Shown in pieces: positions 1-8,844 of a DNA stretch of 64,000 nt. The stretch's first letter is position 1. The number at the start of each line of letters is the position of its first letter. A program made the position numbers and the translations under genes. Origin of the DNA: Nematocida parisii ERTm1 (taxonomy: Eukaryota; Microsporidia); contig NW_013524650.1 of assembly GCF_000250985.1 (NCBI RefSeq), positions 119,093 through 183,092 on the forward strand, in the 5' to 3' direction. A model generated the notes under the pieces. It was not told where the DNA came from. It searched no databases and saw only the letters and a list, made by a program, of their open reading frames with translations.

Positions 1-266
1 ATTTCTTCATCAGATTCTTCATCCGATATATTTCTCTCTGGGCATATCATACATAATATACACATTTTAAATTCATCCCATCCGAAAAAACAATAGTAGG
101 TAAATCCAATTATACAAATTAGAAATAAAATTATGAGTGGAATAAAAAATATAAAAAACCTCCAACCCTGTTTGATGTCAACGCATAAGTTACTGATTTG
201 TGCTGCGGCAGTGGCAATGTCTTCTGTTATATTAGAAGTTATTATATCTCTTGTTAAATATCTCAT
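1..266 (-). CDS. Small membrane-protein family member, 3' part beyond window
   Basis: The minus-strand frame opens with ATG at 264-266 (MRYLTRDIITSN...) and stays open to the window edge, so the C-terminus is missing. After a short N-terminus it has one long hydrophobic span, then an aromatic/acidic stretch (FFGWDEFKMCIL) and an acidic Ser/Glu tail. The N-terminus and the GW-x2-(F/V)K-x3-L signature match the genes at 844-1440 and 2613-3049, so this is one of three tandem paralogues. An A/T run of the kind seen before other starts lies upstream. No function is recognised; it is probably a lineage-specific membrane protein. Confidence 0.7.
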   Translation of the reverse strand, partial: MRYLTRDIITSNITEDIATAAAQISNLCVDIKQGWRFFIFFIPLIILFLICIIGFTYYCFFGWDEFKMCILCMICPERNISDEESDEE

Positions 267-843
267 CCGGTAATTAAATAAAAATATGTTAATAAAAATA
301 TTTATAAATATTCCTTTTTAATAGAATTAGTATAAGGTAATGTATTCATAATGAAGTACAACCAAAAATCCTAATAAAATACTCAAAAGTAGATAAAGTT
401 ATTAAAGAATCAGCTCTTTGTTATGATTGGGATGCAGTCTGTGGCCGTGGAAACACTAATTTCTAGTAGCACGGGTTATACTATACCTGGCGCTGAAGTA
501 TATCTTTATTGGATTTGTAAATTTCCTCTGTTTGGATACTGCTCTGCTTAAATAGCCAGAATTTAATCGTTTGCTCTTTGAATCTGCTCATTTACTATGG
601 AGAACTACTACATGAGCCAGCGAACTCATATATAGCTCCAGGGGACTTGAACCAAGTGGCAGTATCTGTGCAAGGTATAGAATTGTCCCAAAAACACGTA
701 TTATAAATAATTTTAACCTTAGAGTGTAACAGCAGTACAAACTACTAAAATAAAGTACCATATTTAAGAGCAAATTCATCATCAACTTCTACATCTGCAT
801 ATAGAGATAAATCAATACTTTAAAATTACAGCGCTACGAATGA
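267..843. other. Intergenic, partly duplicated spacer
   Basis: No supported gene. The last 80 bases (about 775-860, running into the next gene's 3' end) match 2545-2640 closely, so the spacer and the gene ends were duplicated together. A minus-strand stretch near 640-655 resembles a tRNA B box but has no matching arms. Confidence 0.6.
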
Positions 844-1440
844 TTAATTAGAGCAGCCGATTGATTCAGGTGGTAGAGCAAATCCAATATCATTTGATTC
901 AGGCGGTGCAGTTGGCCTGATTGATTGGTTATTTGGCTCTATTTGTAGAACAAACCCAATATCATTTGATCCAGGTGGTGCAGTTGGCCTGATTGATTGA
1001 TTATTTGGCTCTGGTTGCAGAACAAAATAGTTACTAATTGGTTGTAATACTGATTCTTCTAATGAACTATTGGAAGAACTGGCAATGGGATCAGGTATTT
1101 TGTCTATTTTTGTTCTTCTTATTAAGTATGTTGAATTTGAACTTTCTTCATTCGCGTTTTTATTGTCATTATCACTTGATTTATTCGACATATTTTCTTC
1201 TGGGTATATTATATTTAATATACAATTTTTAACTCCATTCCAGCCATCATCATAAAAAGCGTAAATTAATAATATTATAAAACAAACTAAAATTAGTATA
1301 AAGCACATTAAAATTAGCAAACCCACAAAACCAAATAAATTCAGAAAAAACTGGGCCAAGCTGTTTGATGATTCTACACCCGTGGCAACTTCTTCTGTTT
1401 TATGGGACATTGTGCTATTTCTTATTAGATATTTTTTCAT
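844..1440 (-). CDS. Single-span membrane protein with tandem C-terminal repeats
   Basis: 198 residues, not recognised outside this window. Residues about 31-63 form one long hydrophobic span, followed by a YDDGWNGVKNCILNI segment and then a polar Ser/Asn/Glu-rich tail. The tail carries two consecutive 24-residue repeats built around EPNNQSIRPTAPP, then a partial third ending in PESIGCSN. There is no cleavable signal peptide: about 30 polar residues precede the span. It is the intact member of a tandem family of three (1-266, 844-1440, 2613-3049), all on the minus strand. An A/T-run start signal lies just upstream of the ATG. Function unknown; tail repeats varying in number suggest rapid evolution. 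Confidence 0.75.
   Translation of the reverse strand: MKKYLIRNSTMSHKTEEVATGVESSNSLAQFFLNLFGFVGLLILMCFILILVCFIILLIYAFYDDGWNGVKNCILNIIYPEENMSNKSSDNDNKNANEESSNSTYLIRRTKIDKIPDPIASSSNSSLEESVLQPISNYFVLQPEPNNQSIRPTAPPGSNDIGFVLQIEPNNQSIRPTAPPESNDIGFALPPESIGCSN
880..1023 (-). repeat. 72-bp tandem repeat inside the membrane-protein gene
   Basis: Two adjacent copies, offset exactly 72 bp (24 codons), encode the repeated EPNNQSIRPTAPP unit. They differ at a few positions (for example GSND against ESND). The broken paralogue at 2613-3049 lacks the repeat, so copy number varies within the family. Confidence 0.8.
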
Positions 1441-1646
1441 TGTATTTTAAAAAAATTCTTCCATTCTATTTATTATGTCCAGTGGACTTTATGGTACGAG
1501 CAATATTTTTTCTTTGTCCGTTCGGTTTCTGAGATGCGGTACGTTGTAGGTTGTGCTCTTTATCTTAAGGTGAGTTGCTTTAGTATATCTTCTTCTTGAT
1601 TCTTTAAAGTGTGAACTATCACTTTATTCATGGCACAACCATACAT

Positions 1647-2234
1647 TTATAGTGTATCTTGGAGGCGCATACTTATTCCCCCATGGAATGTTTCTAGAAA
1701 CTTCGATTCCATGGCTTTCTTGGTTATTTTCTGTAGACGATAGAATCTCTTGAGATAAATGTCGCAGGCTTCCTCGTAGTCCTGGACTAGTAGGTAGTCT
1801 TGGAGATTAGGTTCTTCCAAGAATCTTCGGCTAGCACGGTCTAAGAAGTAGAGCTCAAGCTTCTCCAGATAAGGATCGGGATCAGCCTCGGTGTCTAACC
1901 TGTCTGCGAGTTCCACGCAGACGGATAGCTTGATAATTTGTAACTGGGTGACTCATGTGGTGATTTGGCATGTTTGAAGATCCCGTTTGAGATAATTCAT
2001 CCAGAGCTGAAATACCTGCTGATCGTGTGGACCCAGTATGTGTAGGGTTATATTGAAGTTTCCATAGGGTGTCTCGGGTACGAAAAGTCCTAGTGGGTAC
2101 TGTGTGGTGTATAGAGTATTGAGTAAGGGTATTGCCATTTGGTCTTGCCGTTTCAGTGAATTCACTATGTCGTAACCAACCGGTGGCAGATGATTAGAAG
2201 TCCATACGCATTCTAATAGGCTTCGGCAAGACAA
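1647..2234 (-). pseudogene. Gag-like retroelement fragment with an in-frame stop
   Basis: One minus-strand reading frame runs from about 2276 to 1647 and is interrupted by a single TGA at 1953-1955. Neither half has a good ATG (only TTG or GTG). The downstream half (ELADRLDTEADPDPYLEKLE..., ...LETFHGGISMRLQDTL) has the helical, charged look of an LTR-retrotransposon capsid C-terminal domain. Base composition is visibly less AT-rich than the surroundings. It lies between members of the membrane-protein family, with no RT or integrase nearby. The gag assignment is an inference from pattern only; it could be another decayed protein. Confidence 0.45.
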
Positions 2235-2409
2235 CGGTTTATGGTGACCTTGTTTTTTTATTATTGTATTCAGCTCTCATCTTACCTGAATATAACTTGT
2301 CTGCTGCTTGGATATCAAATTTTAAATAAATTAAAATTCTGGAGAAATGCCAATTACGACAAGTCGGTTATTCCCTTGTACATTATTAAGACCCATTCAA
2401 ATTTTTTAT

Positions 2410-2525
2410 TATTCGGGTTATATAGCTTCATTTTTCAATTATAACAGCTCTATAAGACTTTGCAGGAGTGGGTGTGAGGCCCCCACATTAGACACGGTTC
2501 CTGATATGATAGAAACCAACAAGAT
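2410..2525 (+). repeat. Dispersed repeat, second copy at the right end
   Basis: It begins with TTCGGGTTATATAG and continues through a GC-richer core to GAAACCAACA. The same order of blocks (TTCGGGTTATATATAG, ATAACAGCT, a GC-rich core, a CATATGACAG-type block, GAAACCAACA) occurs at 63796-63926 in the same orientation. No coding potential is seen. Confidence 0.6.
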
Positions 2526-2544
2526 TCATTATAAAGGAGATTAT

Positions 2545-2640
2545 TTCTCATCAGTTTCTACATCTACATATAGAGATAACTCAATACTTACATATTATGG
2601 CGCTGTGAATGATTAATTAGAGCAGCCGATTGATTCTGAT
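2545..2640 (+). repeat. Copy of the 775-860 segment
   Basis: Near-identical to 775-860, including the region just past the stop codon of the membrane-family genes and their last codons (PESIGCSN-type end). It shows that gene plus 3' flank were duplicated as a unit. Confidence 0.75.
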
Positions 2641-3049
2641 GGTAGAACAAAATAGTTAGTAACTGATTCTAATGACGGTTAGTCTAACGAATTATCAGAA
2701 CAGCTAGCGATTATATAATGTATTTTGTCTATTCTTGTTCTTCTTATTAAGTGTCTTGAATTAGAACTTTCTTCATTGGCATTAACATTTGATTCTTCAT
2801 ACGACCGATTTTTTACTAGGCTATATTTAACATAAAATCTTTAACTTCTTCCCACCCAGTATTAAAAAAGACTAGTAATAAAATTATTAGAATAGCAAGT
2901 ACAATAATTAGAATAATTACTAAAATTTGAATTATAATAAACCACAACAAATCTATAAAAAAATCATTTAAGTAGTTTGGTGCTGCTGTAGTTGTAGCAA
3001 CTTCTTCTATTGTATTAGAAGTTATTATATCTCTTGTTATATATTTCAT
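2613..3049 (-). pseudogene. Broken paralogue of the single-span membrane-protein family
   Basis: The intact N-terminal frame starts at the ATG at 3047-3049 (MKYITRDIITSN) and covers the hydrophobic span and the TGWEEVKDFMLNIA segment, then stops at 2816. Past the stop, a different frame encodes NANEESSNSRHLIRRTRIDK, closely matching the paralogue's NANEESSNSTYLIRRTKIDK. A further in-frame stop interrupts the tail before it finishes with a PSESIGCSN-like end at the stop 2613-2615. So one frameshift (with a small deletion) and one nonsense change separate it from the 844-1440 gene, and the tandem tail repeats are absent. A truncated 78-residue protein could still be made from 2816-3049. Confidence 0.7.
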
Positions 3050-3911
3050 GGTATTGAAATAAAATATATTAATAAGCATATATGCATTATTTCCTATAAT
3101 ATCATTTCGGATTATTTATGGCGGATAAGGGATTAGGCATAAGAAAACAGGAAAAACAGAAATAAACTCAGATTCATATACACAGAAAGGGCGATATAAA
3201 TATAATAACTTGAAATAATATGAATGTTATGCAGAAATTTAAAGAAATGAAATTCAAAGAGCACTGAGATAGTTTGAATATGCATATTCCTATTAGAATG
3301 AGTTTATAAAAGAAAGACTTATATAATCTCTAACTAGATATTAAAATAGAAATATTATAGAAAGAATTCGGGTCATGGTCTGATCCAATAGAAATGCTTA
3401 TATAAACAGTTAAAGCAATTTTTATTCACTGTAGAATTAACCTCTTCTAAAGAATGCACTGAAGGATTATAGGATGAGCACTGGGCATTGATGCCAAAAA
3501 CATCAGAATAAAAGAGGCTTTCTACAATAGCCAATTTATCGAGTATTAAAACTTTCCTGGGCATATTGGGATATTTCTAGAATTTTAGAAGGTACTGGAG
3601 AGAATATAGACAAAGTATACCAACTCCTTTGAAATAAATGTGCTATATTAGATATACAGATGAGTAATAACAGTATATTAAATATAATCAGAAATATGTA
3701 TAAGTGAACATTTCTGGGATAATTTAGATTATTTCTTTAATTATACAAGAAAGTGTTTATGCTGCGCATGGAAATATTCTTAACTAAGATAATTATTGCT
3801 TAAGTATTAATAAGAGTAAATAAAATGGGGATTACTGTGGTATTTACAGACTAAACTTTAAAGAGAATTTTTTGGGTTAGTGCATAAATAAAACTTTACT
3901 ATAATTTTATT
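3050..3911. other. AT-rich intergenic region
   Basis: 862 bp with no supported gene. A 63-codon minus-strand frame at 3373-3564 has an ATG but no start signal and no recognisable content. This may be decayed accessory DNA. Confidence 0.6.
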
Positions 3912-5027
3912 ATGTATACAGTCGGAGACACGACAGTGCATGTGGCAGATATAGGACATGAAACATGCAAGGCAGGATATGCCAGCAGTGAAGTACCTTC
4001 TATTTATGAGAAAAGAGAGGGGAGGTCTTTAACAGAAGCACTGACAAATACGCTAGAAGAGCTTACAGATGATTTATCTTCTATTCCACTTATTAACATA
4101 GAAGATCCGTTTATGCACAGAGATATGCGTAAAAATGTATTTTCACACATAATGGAGTCATCTTTATGTTCTGGTTTATTATTTATTAATGGAGCAGTTG
4201 CAGACTGTTTTAGTTACGGAAAGAGTTCTGGGCTTATGGTAAGACTGTGCGGGAACAGTACACAGATTATTCCGGTGATTGATGGATACTGCCTGAGTGG
4301 AGGAATAAAGAGCTCATGTGGCGGAGAGAGTCTGACAAAGGTGGCGTATGATTTATTAAAGAATAAATCTAAAGAACTTGGGACCGATCTTCTAGTTCCA
4401 CCAACTGCTATTGAAGAAAGAACTCGAGTCTCATTTGAGCAGATGCCAATATACAAAGAGAAGACTACGTATACCACCTTATCTGAGGAGAGTAAACTTC
4501 CATTACAGTTAGATGTAGCAAAGTGTTTTAAAGAATCTATTTCTTTTATTGGGCACTGCCAGCCAAAGTATTACGAGTTTTCTACGGGGTTCAGCACAAG
4601 AATATTCTCTGAGAGGAATATAATACCAGAGAAGTTATTTGAAAAAACAGACCGCACCATGGACAGACTAGACCCACAGAAACAGATTCCTGGCCCTATA
4701 GAGCCAATGGGTCTCTTGGATATGATAAAGGCCACAATGGATTCTGTTGATCTTGACCACTACGACATGTTATTAGGGAATATAATGGTTTCTGGTGGAG
4801 GTTCTTTAATCCCGGGAATAACAGAAAGACTTCAAGCAGATTTAATGGCAATGTATCCAAATGCCAGAGTCAAGGTAAATAATGACAAGAGAGATTTTAG
4901 TACCTTTTTTGGAGGGTCTATTCTGGGATCACTTGGTACTGCCTGTACACTGATGATTACTAAGCAAGACTATGAAGAGTGCGGACAGTCTGCACTAGAA
5001 AGAAAGCGATCCGAGTGGATAAAATAA
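3912..5027 (+). CDS. ARP4: Actin-related protein, Arp4-like
   Basis: 371 residues with the actin fold. The N-terminal 'VADIGHETCKAGYAS' corresponds to the phosphate-1 loop. Near the C-terminus, 'NIMVSGGGSLIPGITERLQ' and 'FFGGSILGSLGTACTLMITKQDYEECG' (read in two parts) fit the Arp4/BAF53 branch better than conventional actin: SLIPG, and KQDYEE at the end. In other fungi Arp4 is a nuclear subunit of INO80, SWR1 and NuA4 chromatin complexes, binding ATP without polymerising. It is slightly shorter than the yeast protein. The gene stands alone; the ATG is preceded by TAATTTTATT. Another Arp class cannot be fully excluded. Confidence 0.8.
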   Translation: MYTVGDTTVHVADIGHETCKAGYASSEVPSIYEKREGRSLTEALTNTLEELTDDLSSIPLINIEDPFMHRDMRKNVFSHIMESSLCSGLLFINGAVADCFSYGKSSGLMVRLCGNSTQIIPVIDGYCLSGGIKSSCGGESLTKVAYDLLKNKSKELGTDLLVPPTAIEERTRVSFEQMPIYKEKTTYTTLSEESKLPLQLDVAKCFKESISFIGHCQPKYYEFSTGFSTRIFSERNIIPEKLFEKTDRTMDRLDPQKQIPGPIEPMGLLDMIKATMDSVDLDHYDMLLGNIMVSGGGSLIPGITERLQADLMAMYPNARVKVNNDKRDFSTFFGGSILGSLGTACTLMITKQDYEECGQSALERKRSEWIK

Positions 5028-5268
5028 AAGAAATAAAGGCAGAACTCGATTACACTAATAACGATTTATATTACATTTACAGAGCAGACTGAAGAATTGA
5101 ATCCGAAATAAAATATTAAAACTGTCAAAATTATCAAGAATTATTAAAACTGTCAAATAATTCCGGTGTGTTTATATACTAATAATTCTATTTACACAGT
5201 ATTCATTACGCATAGGCCCCCTTAAATCTGTAAGAAGTACAATACATGCACAGAGCACTTTGAAATTT

Positions 5269-6291
5269 TCACACTTCCTCAGATGAATTATCTGATTCTT
5301 CTTGAATGGGCATTCTTGCTTTTAATCTAGTAGTGCATAAATCTCTCCCCTGTGATTTATACAGCAGAATACAGTACCGCACGAAGTAAAAGTTAAACAA
5401 TACATCTATAAATATTATCTCAAGATTATCTATCACATTATATCCAATATGCCGTATATTAGATGACCCAGGAAGACTCAAATTTATCAAAGTATTAAAT
5501 CTCTCAGATACAGTTATGTACCTATAATATGTGTTTAGTAGATACCTCCTCTCACCAGATGTAATATATATAGATATAAACCTAAACAAATTAATAGATA
5601 TAAACCCATAAATAAACCATTTCTTCTGAGTGTTGTGCTTATCTATCCATAAGAAACACCAGCAAGCACAAGATGCAATAGCAGTAATTATATTATTAAT
5701 TAAATCTCTTTGTGATGTATAATTATACGTATATATATAAAAGAATATATTCAGTATGGACTGATTAATAATTAAAAGTGTGCACCCTTCTAATGTATAA
5801 TATATAGAGTAATAAGTAGTAGAAGAAGATATATTATTATTAGACACCATGCACATCTGGCTATAAAAATACTTTTTAGTCCTAAGCATCCATTTAATAC
5901 TAACAATAATACTTGCTATAATGGACGTAATGTATATGTATAATAAAATGAGATTCTTCTCAGGCATAATTAATAATTCTATGATCGTATGCCGAAGTAG
6001 TCGTATACACTTTATAACAATGTATATGTAAAAAAAAGTGAATGATCCTGTGATAATAAAGTATACAGTTGCTTGAATATCCAGCCATCCTTTAAATATA
6101 ATATCTGTTATAAGTTCAAATAATACGCCATGTAAATCTTTCATATTGTATGCATTAGAATCTACTTCTTGTTGTTTATTGGCAAGTGCCACTGATGAGA
6201 ATGCAGTATATACTATACTAAGAGTACACATGACAAAGAAATATCCTTCAAATGGTTTGGCATTTTGTTTCTGTGCTTGTTTACTATTCAT
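5269..6291 (-). CDS. Multi-span membrane protein, unknown
   Basis: 340 residues with six or seven hydrophobic segments, roughly at residues 17-38, 70-95, 112-134, 165-190, 198-216, 226-244 and 290-311. The C-terminal tail is polar and acidic (EESDNSSEEV). The family is not recognised. The start is an ATG at 6289-6291. Immediately upstream, instead of an AAATTT run, lie two TAACCC elements (TAACCCGATATAACCC), which recur elsewhere in the window. Tyr/Ile-rich composition is typical of poorly conserved microsporidian membrane proteins. Confidence 0.7.
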   Translation of the reverse strand: MNSKQAQKQNAKPFEGYFFVMCTLSIVYTAFSSVALANKQQEVDSNAYNMKDLHGVLFELITDIIFKGWLDIQATVYFIITGSFTFFYIYIVIKCIRLLRHTIIELLIMPEKNLILLYIYITSIIASIIVSIKWMLRTKKYFYSQMCMVSNNNISSSTTYYSIYYTLEGCTLLIINQSILNIFFYIYTYNYTSQRDLINNIITAIASCACWCFLWIDKHNTQKKWFIYGFISINLFRFISIYITSGERRYLLNTYYRYITVSERFNTLINLSLPGSSNIRHIGYNVIDNLEIIFIDVLFNFYFVRYCILLYKSQGRDLCTTRLKARMPIQEESDNSSEEV

Positions 6292-6908
6292 AGGGTTATA
6301 TCGGGTTACTGTATTTATAATAGTTATAACGTATATAGAATAATCTACTTTAATTTTTAATATAAATTACCAACAGAATATTCTATAAAAATATAAAAAT
6401 AAATCAGTAGAAATAGGCAGTTCTTAATAATACATTAATACAGTATATAAACAGACTAATATCCACGCATACACTTATAACATATACTTATATCTATAGG
6501 CCAATTCATTCATATACTTATATATACAGATTGGTTCATTATATATTTATATGTTTGTCCACCCATATTCATATACAGTATGCCAATAGACTAATGTACA
6601 CAGTAGACCTATACTTATACTTACATAGACTAATCCTTATATACGTATACTAATAGACTAATCTTAATATTTATTTTTATTTTTTTATTCTATGGGTATA
6701 ATAATTTATTTATAAATATTTAATAACCCGACATAACCCTAATATAAAAATGAAATATTAGATATTCCTATTATTATGGATAGATAAGGGATATTCCAGC
6801 ATTAGAATATTCATAAGAATTATTATTTATTAGTAATCCATTTTTATACTATTAAGATCATCTGTGGTAAGAAATCTATTTAGATTTAAATTTACTATTA
6901 ATTTTAAT
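6292..6908. other. AT-rich spacer with degenerate short repeats
   Basis: No gene. From about 6440 to 6670 the DNA is a run of degenerate repeats of an ATAGACTAAT/ATACTTATA type. A TAACCCGACATAACCCTA element sits at about 6723-6741. Confidence 0.55.
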
Positions 6909-6928
6909 AAAATTTGAACCCCTACCCC
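6909..6928 (+). promoter_or_regulatory. AAATTT + CCCC start-proximal signal of alpha-tubulin
   Basis: AAAATTTG at 6909-6916 is followed by two CCCC blocks (6919-6922, 6925-6928) just before the ATG at 6935. CCC-type motifs close to the start codon are known from microsporidian genes thought to be highly expressed. The same AAATTT-then-C-run order precedes uL15 and, more loosely, eL31 in this window. Confidence 0.55.
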
Positions 6929-6934
6929 AGGAAA

Positions 6935-8254
6935 ATGAGAGAAATACTTTCAATCCACGTCGGACAGGGTGGAATACAAATGGGAAATGCAAATTGGGAA
7001 TTATACTGCTTAGAGCACGGAATATTACCAAATGGACAAGTTGATCCAAATTCTAATAAGTCAATTGAGTCTGCTTCTTCTTTTTTTTCAGAGACAAGCA
7101 CAGGGAACATGGTGCCTCGAGCGCTTATGGTAGACTTGGAGCCAGGTGTGATTGATTCAATAAAGACAAGTGCATACAAGGACTTGTACCATCCATCACA
7201 GCTTATTTCAGGAAAGGAGGATGCAGCAAATAACTATGCAAGAGGGCATTACACAGTAGGAAAGAGTATTATTGAGCCAACTATTGAGCAAATAAGAAGA
7301 CTAGTTGACAATTGTGATTCTTTACAGGGGTTCTTTATCTTCCACTCATTTGGTGGAGGAACTGGGTCTGGTCTGGGAACTCTCATTATGGAGAGACTTT
7401 CTCAGATATATGAGAAGAAGAGTAAGCTTGAGTTTGCTATTTACCCAGCACCACAAGTATCTAATTCAGTTGTTGAGCCATACAACTCTGTGCTTACAAC
7501 ACACATGACACTTGAGCACTCAAACTGCTCATTCCTTGTGGACAATGAAGCAATATATGACATGTGCAAGGGACTTGGAATAAACAGACCAGATTATGTT
7601 GACCTTAACAGGATTATTGCGCAGGTGGTCAGTTCAATCACTGCATCACTGCGATTCCCAGGATCACTTAATGTGGACTTGGCAGAGTTCCAGACTAACT
7701 TAGTACCTTATCCAAGGATTCATTTCCCTTTAATTGCGTACTCTCCCATGGTCTCTGCAGTAAATGCAGCACATGAACAGCTCAGTGTAACAGAGATTAC
7801 AACAGCCTGCTTTGAGCCACAAAATCAACTAGTAAAGTGTGACACCAGACAGGGTAAGTACATCGCATGCTGCCTGCTCTTCAGAGGAGACATTAACACA
7901 AAAGATGTTAATATCGCCACAGGAATAGTAAAGAGTAAAAAAGGTGACAGATTCGTTGAGTGGTGCCCAACTGGGTTTAAGATAGGAATTAACAATGAAC
8001 CACCCACATCCCTCCCAGGAGGTGCACTTCCCCCACTTAAGAGGGCAGTCTGCGCACTCAGTAACACAACAGCAATCGTTGAGGCATGGAAAAGACTTAA
8101 CACTAAGTTTGATCTCATGTACAGTAAGCGTGCATTTGTTCACTGGTACGTTGGTGAGGGAATGGAGGAAGGAGAATTCAGTGAAGCAAGAGAAGATTTA
8201 GCTACTCTTGAAGCAGATTATTACGACCTCTCCGGGGAAATGATCCTTGGTTAA
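6935..8254 (+). CDS. TUB1: Alpha-tubulin
   Basis: 439 residues. It starts [13 protein letters not shown]; the frame extends upstream only to a TTG, so the ATG at 6935 is chosen. The tubulin signature GGGTGSG is at residues 140-146. '[20 protein letters not shown]', '[14 protein letters not shown]' (the Glu that drives GTP hydrolysis at the intradimer interface) and '[11 protein letters not shown]' identify the alpha rather than the beta chain. The protein ends DLSGEMILG: the usual long acidic tail ending in Tyr is missing. Alpha-tubulin pairs with beta-tubulin in microtubules and is the target side of the intranuclear spindle. It lies in tandem with eL31 after 65 bp and has a CCC-type start signal. 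Confidence 0.97.
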   Translation: MREILSIHVGQGGIQMGNANWELYCLEHGILPNGQVDPNSNKSIESASSFFSETSTGNMVPRALMVDLEPGVIDSIKTSAYKDLYHPSQLISGKEDAANNYARGHYTVGKSIIEPTIEQIRRLVDNCDSLQGFFIFHSFGGGTGSGLGTLIMERLSQIYEKKSKLEFAIYPAPQVSNSVVEPYNSVLTTHMTLEHSNCSFLVDNEAIYDMCKGLGINRPDYVDLNRIIAQVVSSITASLRFPGSLNVDLAEFQTNLVPYPRIHFPLIAYSPMVSAVNAAHEQLSVTEITTACFEPQNQLVKCDTRQGKYIACCLLFRGDINTKDVNIATGIVKSKKGDRFVEWCPTGFKIGINNEPPTSLPGGALPPLKRAVCALSNTTAIVEAWKRLNTKFDLMYSKRAFVHWYVGEGMEEGEFSEAREDLATLEADYYDLSGEMILG

Positions 8255-8319
8255 TAAAACCAGCAGTTCACTTTTCTTTTCTTTTCTTCAAATATTTTTT
8301 TATTTCTTCCTCCCTGCAC

Positions 8320-8667
8320 ATGGCAAATATAACATCAGAGAACAAAGTAATAGTCTTAACAGTAAACTTGTGGAAGCTTGTAAAGGGATGCTCACAGAAG
8401 AGGTGGGCAGACTGTGCAGTGAGAAATTTAAAAAGACTCATAAAGAAGCAGTTCAGAAGTGACATGGATGTGAAAATAGACATGGATCTTAACAAAGCCA
8501 TCTGGGCACGTGGAAAGAAGAATCTTCCAACCAGGATTAGAGTAGAAATTGGAAAGAGGCCATCCTTCAAGGACAATGCAAAGACAGAAATGTTTGTCAA
8601 GCACGTGCATGTTCCTGAGTTCAAGGGTCTTCAGACAGAAAGCTTTGTTGCACAGGTAGACCAATAA
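8320..8667 (+). CDS. RPL31: 60S ribosomal protein eL31
   Basis: 115 residues. 'VLTVNLWKLVKGCSQKRWADCAVRNLKRL', read as two blocks, and 'DMDLNKAIWARGKKNLPTRI' followed by RVEIGKR match eL31, which sits by the peptide exit tunnel. Length is normal for the family. The start is the ATG at 8320, after AAATATTTTTTT and a pyrimidine CCTCCCTGCAC stretch. It follows alpha-tubulin on the same strand. Confidence 0.95.
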   Translation: MANITSENKVIVLTVNLWKLVKGCSQKRWADCAVRNLKRLIKKQFRSDMDVKIDMDLNKAIWARGKKNLPTRIRVEIGKRPSFKDNAKTEMFVKHVHVPEFKGLQTESFVAQVDQ

Positions 8668-8844
8668 ATCAGTTATTCTATAATAATCCGAATTACCGTA
8701 TTTCTTATGGCATTATGCATTGCTTACTATTTACTTTTACAGAATATGCATTATATTTTAGCTTTAATTATAAATAAAATTAACGTAAATAATTACTATT
8801 TATTAATACACAGTGGCCTATTAAATAATAAGTACTCTAAACTT

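Noticed and set aside
625-700. GGTTCAAGTCC on the minus strand, like a tRNA B box
   Set aside because: The T-stem does not pair and no acceptor, D or anticodon arm can be drawn. No tRNA gene was found anywhere in the window.
3373-3564. 63-codon minus-strand frame with an ATG
   Set aside because: No recognisable content and no upstream A/T start signal in a long non-coding gap.
6914-6934. Seven-codon N-terminal extension of tubulin, and reading the gene as beta-tubulin
   Set aside because: The extension starts with TTG and lies on the start signal. Sequence hallmarks ([12 protein letters not shown], the catalytic Glu, [11 protein letters not shown]) are those of alpha-tubulin.
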